DNA of 64,000 nucleotides from Symbiodinium natans (lineage: Eukaryota; Sar; Dinophyceae; Suessiales; Symbiodiniaceae): NCBI GenBank assembly GCA_905221605.1, contig CAJNDS010001224.1:1641302-1705301 (forward strand), written 5' to 3'. Below are positions 1 to 10,300 of the stretch, in pieces. Positions within the stretch are counted from its first letter, which is position 1; each line of letters opens with the position of its first letter. Below the pieces are notes generated by a model. That model saw nothing but the letters and a program-made list of their open reading frames with translations, was not told where the DNA came from and searched no databases. A program made the position numbers and the translations under genes.

Positions 1-346
1 CCTATCTTCGAGAACTCATCCGCAAGGAGGGTGGCTTTGGTGCTCAAGGCGTCAAGGTCACGGGAGCTCACCGTGACTCCATGCGCTTTGAGCGCGAGGA
101 CAATCCGCGAAACGCGCGTCAAGTAGTCCGCGACCGGTTCCTGGTCTGGACGGAAAATCGCGCGCAGCTCCGCCTGTAAGCCCTCTGCGGTGCCTGGCAC
201 TGAACCTGCTGTCGACGGCGGACCGGACGGCCCCGCCGGGCGGGACCCTGGTGCCGTAGCAGGGACATAGGCAGCACCGGTAGGGACCATGGCCAGCTCC
301 CTGGCCGCGGCGCTGACATCCACCCGCGGCGGACTGTCGCCTCCAG
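1..346 (-). mobile_element. Fragment of a second gag copy of the same retrotransposon
   Basis: This stretch matches 18169-18514 (internal gag of the full element) base for base except for about seven substitutions. In the gag frame on the minus strand six of the seven are synonymous and one exchanges Thr for Ser. It is cut by the window edge on the left and by the N gap on the right, so its extent is unknown. Compared with the downstream gene copies, exon 4 of the host gene would be expected near here. The fragment may therefore be a neighbouring insertion or a scaffolding join. Confidence 0.9.
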
Positions 347-446
347 NNNNNNNNNNNNNNNNNNNNNNNNNNNNNNNNNNNNNNNNNNNNNNNNNNNNNN
401 NNNNNNNNNNNNNNNNNNNNNNNNNNNNNNNNNNNNNNNNNNNNNN
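347..446. other. Assembly gap (100 N)
   Basis: Exactly 100 undetermined bases, the usual placeholder for a gap of unknown size. Left and right flanks belong to different sequence contexts (retrotransposon gag versus host-gene intron), so order and distance across it should not be trusted. Confidence 0.99.
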
Positions 447-673
447 TGTGTGTGTGTGTGTGCGTGTCTCTCTGTGTGTGTGTGTGTGTCTCTGTGTGTG
501 TCTCTGTGTCTCTGTGTGTCTGTGTGTGTGTGTGTCTCTGTGTGTCTCTGTGTGTGTGTGTGTGTGTCTCTGTGTGTCTCTGTGTGTGTGTGTGTGTCTC
601 TGTGTGTCTCTGTGGGTGTCTGTGTCTGTGTCTGTGTTTGTGTCTGTATGTGTGTGTGTGTGTGCGTGTGTGT
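447..673. repeat. TG/TC-rich microsatellite
   Basis: Interrupted (TG)n with TCTC steps. The copy-2 equivalent, just before the homologous sequence near 30215, also has a shorter TG run. The repetitive open frames on both strands here are low-complexity artefacts. Confidence 0.95.
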
Positions 674-1338
674 TTGATACCGCGGCCCCTCCCCATCTAG
701 GGGGTCTCCCTACAGAACGTTTACAGTTAAGGTTAGAGGTGGAGCCTACTGAAAGGGAGTAGCAGAGGAACCGCAGAAAGAGCTCAAGCCTTCAGGTGTT
801 AAATTTTTAGGGTTAACATCAAGGTGTCTTGCAATGTTCGGGGAACGGGTAAGACCCTTCCGGGCGAATGGACAGAAGGCTGTTGAGAAAAGAAATACGG
901 GCGGCATTAAGTAGACATAAGTAGAGATATAGGTCATAAGAGCCCCTGAGACCCTAATCCTAAACCCGAAACAGCCTGAAAAGGTTTAGGGCATGGACGC
1001 TACAAAACCAAAGCTTTGCTTTCCGAGTGTAGTGGTTTAGGGTTCATGCCCCTGATTCAGTGAAGAGGAAGCGAATGGTTTTTATGACCACTTGTTTCTG
1101 GAGATTTTAAATACCCTAAACCCTAAACCCTAAACCCTAAACCCTAAACCCTAAACCCTAAACCCTAAACCCTAAACCTCAGAGGTCCGAGGTAGAGTCC
1201 CAAGATCAACTTTCGACTGAGAGAAGGAGATCCATGGAGATGGCTACCCTCAACCCTTCTGTACCCTCATAACCCTAAAACCCCTAAACCCCTTATAAGC
1301 CAACGAGTTCGATTAAGACCATGGCGCGACTCCTTAAG
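674..1338 (+). other. Intron 4 sequence of gene copy 1
   Basis: Non-coding sequence that aligns with 30215-30949 and 40200-40750, the intron before exon 5 in the two complete gene copies. It contains a CCCTAAA array and no convincing coding frame. Confidence 0.75.
1114..1178. repeat. Interstitial CCCTAAA array
   Basis: About nine tandem CCCTAAA units inside an intron. It is one of many such short arrays in the window. Confidence 0.95.
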
Positions 1339-4300
1339 GTACGGGCGCACCTTCGAGGACCGCACCCACACCTTCTTGGCCACTCCGCCACATTGGGGCT
1401 AGTAACTTATCACCCTTAGGTACTTCTGACCCTACTTGTAGCTACCCATGAACCTCCAAGTAGCTGCGGACTGTGTGAAGAGGTGTGGCTTGGGACTGCA
1501 GGCTTTGCGACAACACTTCTGAGCCAGGTCATGCAACGCCCTGCCGATGTTCCGGCCGATCGGCGGATTGTGAACTACAACGTGCGCGGGCGACGGGGCA
1601 ACATCGTTCAAGTGTACCCTTCCGTGGAGTACGACTTCGTGCCCCAGGATCTCGCAAAGACGTGATTCATCTAAGTGAAAGTAAATACAGGTGTACTTAT
1701 GTTGTCCCAGTTTTATGAATGTGGGATGTGCACCTCGAAATTCTAAGATTCTAAGCACCAAACTCAATGTCAGACATGTTGACGCCACAGGACTTGGTGG
1801 TGGAGCAGGGTACGCTGCTGCTCGGCTGTGTCCTTGAGTATGCGCACCATGCTTCTGACATCTGAGTAACTAAACGAAGGAACAAACATATTCATAAGAC
1901 ATGCATATACACATATATGTATATACGTATATACCTACATACAGATACACATACATATATATATGTATATGCATACGCATATACATACATATAATATACA
2001 TAATATATATATATATATATGTTGTGAAGTCGACCAGCACTGGACTTGCACTAAGCCAATGCAATCACAGCCCGGCCACGCTGTTTTACGACTTCGCGAG
2101 TTCAAGCACTTGTGCAGCTACGCCTGAGTGCGTCCGGTCGGACCGCACAGCAACCTAAGAGCTACTGTACGAAACTACCGTGCTCAAAGGCACAAGCTCG
2201 GTACTTGAGCCAAAACATTGGCATTGTTACGAATTGCAAAACTACGCATGCAAAGGAAAACTACTACAGTACTGGCCCTGGCAGCTTTGCACATACAGCG
2301 TGCGTGCATAGACCTGCTCACATTCGCCCCTCAGCCGAGGCTTCCAGCTCATCTCGAGCTCGGAGTGCAGCAGGCACTCGCTCTGAACACAGAAAGGGAA
2401 GGGAGAGGGTGTCGCGTGCGACCGCGGTGGTCCGCACATCATGAGCATTGGCATGCGGCAGGGACGCTAGCCCGCACCACCAAAACGAACGCACGACGAC
2501 AGCAACCCTCAGCAGCCCTAAACCGCCCTTTCCCTGAAGGCCCTCACCCTTTTGCTGGTGGGCGAGGCTCCTGAATCCTCGAGCTGGTCTCTAGCTGCCA
2601 GTACGCAGACTATGGTACAAATGGTACACTGTACAACCTACCGGCCCTAAGCTACGGCTACGGCTACTCACCTATCCAGAACTACCCTACGGGCTACCGG
2701 ACTCAGCGAGAGCCGCGCACATTGCTTGTGCCGCAGCCAGTGCAACTCGCACGCGCTTCGGCGAGCGCACTGCCGCGACCAGGACACGGTCCGCAGCACC
2801 TGCAAAAGAGCTCCCTCGACATGAGGGGCCACAGGCAGGGCGGAGAAGAAAGGTGCGGGGAATGCAAAATGGGCAGGCTTCCAACCTGCCGCGGCTTTTC
2901 GCCCGCAGTCACGCAAAAGAAAGTGCAAAAGGTTGGCGAAGCAACGTGCCGTGCTGCAACGCCTGCTCTGATAATGCGTGGATCCATACCACGCCGCGCC
3001 AACTGGCCGCAGCCTACTCGATACCCTGTGGAGCAGTGTTGGGGGCACGAGCGGCGTTGCCAGCAACGTTGGAGCTACTGGCTCGCTCCAACTGAGGGCG
3101 CTTTGCAACCGCCTCATCGAGGGAGAATGCCTCAGCCGACACCCTCTGGAAATCCTCGACGTAGGACTGCGCGACAGGATGCGTCTTGGGGACCTCAAGC
3201 TTAAGCCCTGCCTCCGCATTGGCTTTGCTGCTTGTGGTAAAATTGAGGCTCCCAATCAGCACCACCGCGCCGTCAGGCCGCAGTAGGCAAAGGGCTTTGG
3301 CATGGTGCAGCCCTTGAATCCCGGTGCCTACCTTAGCCCCGCGGCCGTCGCGAGCATAGGCGTCGCGCAAGGATGTGCCGCAACCCACCTTCACCTCGGC
3401 ACCTGCGGCCGCCAAGCGTTTCAACGCTTGCCACTGAAGCTTGGTGCGGTGGCATTGTCCCATGTCGGCGACAATCCGAACGCTTGCGCCCTTGCCAAGC
3501 GACGCTTCGATTGCCTCGATGCAGGATGGGCAATCTAAGCTGTAAGCCCGGATGTAGATCACATCCTCTGCTGCTCCGGAACCAAGCAGCGTTTGGGCGG
3601 CCTGAATGTATGGCCCGCCCGCAAGGAATTCCGCTTCTTTGACTGGAGAACTCCTAGCGGGGGCTGGGCCCTTGTTCCTCCGGCCTGGCGTGCGCGCCAC
3701 AGTGGCAGTGGCGGCACGTTGCACGGAGCCGGAATGTGCGTGGGCTGCGCTCGCTCCATCTGCTGGGGCCGCGGCCAGGTCACGACCCGCGAGCCCCTGA
3801 AAGCAGGAGAGCCCGCGGCTCTTGGCCGCGAGTTGGGAGAAACACCCTTCACTGTTCCCCAAACCCAACACCACCTTACCCTTAGCTAGGGCATCGGAGG
3901 CGGTACTCCGAATGGAGTCTGTGAGCGCAGGACCCGCGCCTCGCTGGGCCGCGTGCAAAAACCCTAAGGAACGAGCGGTGTCCATTGCGGCATCGCAATG
4001 CCCGCAGCGTCCTTCTGCCAGGTAAGCACGACAGCCACAGGCAGCTGTCTCCTCCTTGAGATGCACCCAAACCTTATGGGTCACCCCTTTCTTGGTGCTC
4101 GCGACCTCAAACGTCGCCTCAGAGCCAAGGAGTTGAGACAGCCGCGCCTCAGGGGCCGCGGTGTTGCCATGTCGCAAATGCGCAATGCGATTGGCAACGG
4201 CACGACTCACGTACCACAGAACAGCACCGCACAAGATCACTACCACGAGAGTGATGGCTGTTCCGGCGACCCACACGGTCCGCCTCGCCCCGTGACCGAT

Positions 4301-7300
4301 TTCCTCGACCACGTCGGCCGAAATCGTTGCAACCGCGTGCATAGAGTCCTCGACAACATGCACAGCCCCGCGGTGCAACTGCAAGGCAATCGGCGCCGAC
4401 GCTGCAGCCGCCAGGCCCCACCAGCCGTTGATGTTCCCGTTGAGGGCGTGCATCAACCGATTGAGGAGCCCGCGACCCAGGAAAAAGGGGGTCCGCGGCG
4501 GAAGCGGAACACTCGGCGGCGGCCGGGCCGACCCGCACGGGAAAGCTGAGACCCAGCTTGTGCTTGGGCGGGGTTGGAGCGCGGCAACAATGCCCGCGGC
4601 GAAAGCGCCCCAGGCGTACTTGCCCCTCCCCTTGGGCTTGCCCTTGGCATCGGACTTGCCTCTGCCCTTCGGCTTGCCCTGGCCCTTGCCACGGGCGTCT
4701 GCCCAAGCACCCCAAGGGTCGCGGCCCTTGCCGTGCGTCGCCTCCTCGCGACGTCTCTTGCCGCCCCTCTTCTTGTGCTTGCTTCTAAGAAGGGGCTGGA
4801 TCGTTTCCTGATCCATCGCGCGATTGGCCAGAAGGATCTCGTACTCCAGCTCATCCTGGCTGCTCTCGGAGCCCGAGTCCCTCTGTTCGCCGCGCCGCGG
4901 ATCCGGGATCCCGCGGGAAACTACCTCTGCCAAGCGGAGGGGCGTGCTGCACCTAAAGCACAGCTGCCTGAATGAAAGGTTCCATTCATAGCAGTTAGGG
5001 CACTGCCACCCTGCTATGCGGAGCGCTTCGCTGATGTGATCATCGCGCTCCGCCTTCTCCGCCTGGCGCCGCTCCCGCTTCTTGGCGCGCTCGGCCGCCT
5101 GCGCCTCCTCGGCCGCCTGGAGGGCTTCAGCGAGTTCCTCATCGCTGAGGAGCCTCGCGGCATCTGCCCGCGCTTGTTGGTCTTCAAGCTCTTCGGCAGA
5201 AAACCTCCGCCGCCATTGCTCCGGCGCGGTTTGGGGATCCACCTCCCACCACCCGATGTCGATCCCATTGATCCATCGGCCGTCGCACGGGGCGCCCGCA
5301 TTCGGGCCGCCCGCGTGCGTGGTGAGGCACTGGTCCTCGGTCACCGGGTTAATGGCTTCGCAGAAGAAGCACCGCCAGCTGCCGTAGGGGTAAAAGCGGC
5401 CTTCGACGTAGGCTCGGTTGGCTGGGAGGGCGACCTCGTCCGCCTCATCCGCGGTGGCAGCCTCCATCTCAACCGAGACCTCTTCGTCCTTGACGACCTC
5501 AGCCTCCTCCTCCTGTTCCTCCTTGACCAGGGGCTCTTCCTCCTCCCGGCCAACCTTGAGGTGGGACTCAGTGCGAACCTCGGCGCGCATCAAAATGACG
5601 TCAAGGCTATCCGCGGCTGGGTCGCCCGCGAAGAAGGAGTCGATCTCCTTGGCATGGAGATCGTCAAGGCGAGTAATCTCGCTTGGAGCGACGCTCAGCC
5701 AGGCGTCGCTGGACGTCGCCCTTCGGCGGCTCGAGGGCCCGCCCGCGCGGAGCGGCCTTCCGTGGAGGCTCGGGCTCGGCCTCCTCCGTGGGCTCGCTCT
5801 TGGGCGTGGACCCTCCATCGCTTCCCTCTGGAGCACCAGGAGGGTCCAGCTCGGGGTCGTCGCGAAGCCACCCCGGCGGATGGCTACCACCGTAGATGTG
5901 GTGCGATCCGTCCTCAAGCTGGATTCGGTCCCCTCGCCTCAGGAGCGGGACTCTCGAGTGATCGTACCCGTTGGCTTTGTGGTACCTAATCACTCGGAGC
6001 ATGGGCACCTCCCCGTACCCACCGTCCTTTCCTCGGCGGAACAGCCGTCCCCGCCAGTCCTGACGAAAAGGGTCAAGAGGTGCGGAGGGGCTGATCCCCA
6101 GGTTGGGCGGAAGAGAGGCGCCATGACAGGCCGCCTGATGCAAGTGGTACTGCACCAGCGACTCAAAGGCTAGCCCGCATCCCGGAGCCGAACATCCGTA
6201 GTGGCCGTCAGCGTTGGGGCGAGGCTCTTCTGAGGCTGAGGCGGACTGGGCGGTCCCGCCTCCCGAAGGCCTGGCGGAAGTGCTCGACCCCGCAGCCCCG
6301 GGGGCGTCCTGACCATCGTCAGACACCTCTTCCCCGTCGGCGCCTTCCCCGGCCGCCCGACTCTCTCCCTCTCGGCGCAGCGTTTTGAGGGACTCCTCAC
6401 GCTTGGTGATCTTCTCCAGCTTCACCATCGCAGTTCCCGCAACCTCCAGTATTCTCGACTGGAGCTTCTGCGCTCTAAGGAGAGCTTCGGACCGCGCGAG
6501 GTATTCCTTCGCGCTGGTGACCACAGACTGGCCGAGCACGAGGACTCCTTCCTCTGTGCTCTCGGCCTTGGCCCCACTTGCGGGCTCCTCGTCCTCCTTC
6601 ACTTTGACCGCGGCTGGAGGCGCCCGCGTGTCGGGAAGATCCGAGCTGGAACTATCTTCCTCGACACCTTCAGCTTCTTGGGCTGCCTCTTCCTCGAGCG
6701 AGTCCTCGGGCTCGAGGACATTGGGGCCCGGGATGTTACGCCTAGGGTACACCTTGGGCTTCGCTGGCACGATCGAAGTCCTAGGAGTTTTTTAGGGGAC
6801 GCCCTTTGGCCTTAGGCGCGGCCTTAGGAGGGGTAACAGGTTGGGCGGCCCCCGCGGCCATGACACGACCCGCAGGGGCCAGCACAACCGTCGAGGAGCT
6901 CGGACCGTGCCCAGTTTCGGTCCTCGCCCCAACGGCGGGTTGGGGCCCGCACTGGAGTCGCCTAAACTCTTTAGGTCGACACACACAACCAACCTATCCA
7001 CTTCCAACTCAGCTATCAAGTCTGAGTAGACAGGCGAGCCCCTGGGGAGTGCCCAGATGCGGGAAATGCCGGTGGCCCTAATCTGGCCAGTGAGGGCCAC
7101 CCCATCCGCTCCTGCATAGATGGGCACTCCCAGGACCGCCAGTCGGACCTCGACTATGCAAGTCGATCCGCGGCGGAACCCGCGCCTTCCGTCCTCCCAC
7201 TGCGTGGGGCAGTGTCCTAGGACGTAGTGCACCCCGAGGCGGCCTCCCGGCCCGCCGCCGGGGATCAGGCCGTTCTGCAACAGGCTTGGCACGACATGCA

Positions 7301-10300
7301 GGTCCGTGCCGTGCCACATGGCCGGGCCATACTGACGGATGAGGTCGTCGATGGCCGTCTCACTTAGGCCCTCCATCATGAACCCCATCGGATGGCCGCA
7401 ATCGGCAGAGTGGCCTTGGAAGGCACGAAGGAAACCAGCGTGCGAGGTGTCCAACCTCGGTTTCCGCTGGCTGGCGTCGTGCGCGACCGCCTGGTTGTAC
7501 TGGTTGATGGTGATCCCGAGTTGTTCGATCAACTCATCAACCGGGTAGAGGCCGCCCGGACCGAACCGGCCTCTGCAGCCACCTTCGCCGTGCCGCATGC
7601 ATCGGACTAGCAGGCGCTGCACGTCGTCTATCGTGGGCGGGCCCTTCCGGCCCTTAGGGCCTGGGCTCTTGCTCTTGCCCCTGCCCTTCGACCCTCCTCC
7701 ACCCATCGCGGCACTGAGGCCCGCGGCTTTGCTGGACCTCCGATGGGCAAAGGAAACCTGACGCGCCCTTGAGCGGCCAGGACACGGCCCGCTGCAAGGG
7801 GCCGGTGTGCAGTAGTGGTAGGCAGCCGCTCCCGCGCGGCCAGGGCACGGCCCGCAGCGGGGCCTTGTGGTTGACCACGAAGGTCCGGGCGAGCGATCGG
7901 TCGCTCCCGCGCGGTCTGGTTGCGACCCGCAGCGGGGCGCAGTGCACAGGCACGAACGCGGGGAGGGACTACCTACCCCAGGCTCTACAACACACTTGAA
8001 CCGCTGCGGCGGGGGTTTGGGGAGTTTCCTTAAGGTCTGGGCTTTAAGGCTTCTACGGCTTCTGCTTCGACCTTGGACCGAACCTCTAGGCCTGCTTCCT
8101 AAACACTGGCTGCGGGACAGACGAACGAAGCTGCACGCGACGAACGACGAAAAATCCTTCTGCCCGCAGACCGGCGACCTGGGAAACGGCCCGCCCCAAA
8201 AACACCCGCCCTGAACACAGAAACACCCGAACAGCCCCAACATCCTGAGCATCAGAACGCGCGTGGGGTGATTCTGGTCTGAGCGCGCCGCGTCATGGTT
8301 CGCGCGCTTGGTGTTGTGCGCACCGCGAACGCCTAAGGCTTCAAGAGCAGACGACGCGCTCTGCGGAGCCGCGACTGCCCCCTTGGCGCACGCTTCGCGC
8401 ACCGCCCCCTCGGCTTGGGCATCAGTGAAAAACTGCCCATCAATGACCCTACCCGTCCTAACAGTAAGATCATCCACGTAGGCTATCCACTCCTTAGTAT
8501 ACTTAAGGCGCCTACCTCTGCCGGGGGCATAGGCCCTATCAACCACAAAGTTGAAATCATCTGGGCCGTTAATCGGGCCAAAGGTGAGGCCGACAGGGAG
8601 ATACTTCCCTGATCTTGCCACAATGGCCAACACCTCGCGAGCACGCTTGGTGTTCCTAATCTGATTAAACCCACTAACCGCATCCACGAAGGTATACCAA
8701 ACCGAACCTACTGCGGCGGCGAGCACATCGCTGCCCCGCCGACAATAGTACGTGGAGCGCTTAATTCGGGCATTCACACGGCGGTAGTCAACCACCAAGC
8801 GTCGCTTCCTATGCCGCTTGTAGCTGGGCATTTCCTTGGTCGGAAACGGCGCAGATCCCCAAGCCGAGCTGCCGCGGATCAACTGACCCCGCTTGCATTC
8901 TTCTTCAAGCTTGTCGTCGACCCATTGCGCGGACTCGCCCCTCAGACTGTGAGGCTGGGACGAGACCGGCGGCCCGGTGGGGATGCAGTCATGGGCGAAC
9001 TTCCTGACCGTGGTCCTGGTGGTGTCCTCCACCCAGAACCCAGCGGCCTTTCGCCGTATGACCTCCCTGACGGCTGCGATATCAGCATCGGTCAGCCCGG
9101 GTCTGGTTGGTCCAGGCTCGATCTTCAAACCCGACCATACGAGGTCTATATAGGCCTCGGTGCGCCTAGGATCCTCCGCGACCTTCTCGCCCGCAAGAGC
9201 ATAGACCTCAAGGTCAGCCCGGACGGAATCCCAGTCCTTGGCGTCCGCCTTGGTCCGCCAAAACGCTTCCTTCTCCGCGGCATACTTATCCACCTCCTTA
9301 TCCAGCTCCGCACGCTCTGCTGGCGTGAGGTCCTCGCCCGACCGCACGTCCGGGAGGGGAACGACTGGAGAGGGCTGTGGCGCAGCCGTGGCGCTATCTG
9401 CACCCGCAGTCGCTGGAAAGCTTTCAACTGCAGCGGTGCACAGCTCTTCTGCGCCCCTCAGACCAAGGTCCTGGAGCGAGGCGCAGAAAGCCGCCCCTAC
9501 GAGGTTGTAGTCGGATTGCGCGCGCTCAACGTGCTTGTGCTGCACTGCGCCTAGCGCATCCGGCCTACTACACCTCAAACCTACCGATTCTAAACTGAAA
9601 TCGGCGAGCCACAGGGCCCCGCTCTCAACGAGGTTGCCGCGGCCACTGGCCCGCGCGAACTGGCACATGTCAGCCCGCACGAAAGCCCAAGGCCAGCGTG
9701 GCTCTGAGAGCGTCCCAAACAAGGCGCCCCACTCCTCTAGCCGCCAAGGTTCCCACTCGCCTTTTTGCGCCTGCAAACGCAGCGCGACGTGGGCGCCCGC
9801 GCGTGTGCGTTCCTGTGCACACCGGACGACTAGCTGGAGGAAAGCCCGGGGCACATTCTTGCCCTCAAGCCCAATTACGAGCACCTTCGGCTCTGTGCGC
9901 AGAACAGCGCCGCTAATGGCCTCCAAGTGCTCTTCTGCGGCCAGGTTCCAGGTGATCCCGTAGGCCTGCTTGCTTTGCGCAAAAGCGGGAACAACCCTGT
10001 ACCCGTGCCTCCTAGCCGCGTCGGAAACGACCGCGTCACCCCAAGCAACCTCTAAGACATCGGCAACCCCACCAAGGAAATACTGCCGGAACCAACTCTC
10101 GACAGTACCCGACTCTGGGGAAGCCCCAGGCTGCAACGCGCGGGGTTCCGCGACCAAGAGGTCCGCGAGGGCCTCTTGGATCGAGAGCACACTCGTGCCG
10201 GCACGAGACGCTCGCTCGAGGGTCCTGTCCTGCAACGAATACGCCCCCTTGTCCAACTTTCTGGCCGAGGCTGCAGCAAGCACGCCGTCGCGGTTTAGGT

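Noticed and set aside
447-700. Val/Cys-rich and His/Thr-rich frames
   Set aside because: Translations of the TG microsatellite; one also runs across the N gap.
2242-3255. Small frames in the retrotransposon 3' region as accessory genes
   Set aside because: Several frames on both strands are open at once, with no domain and no homology seen, and they overlap the LTR or the PLD ORF in other frames.
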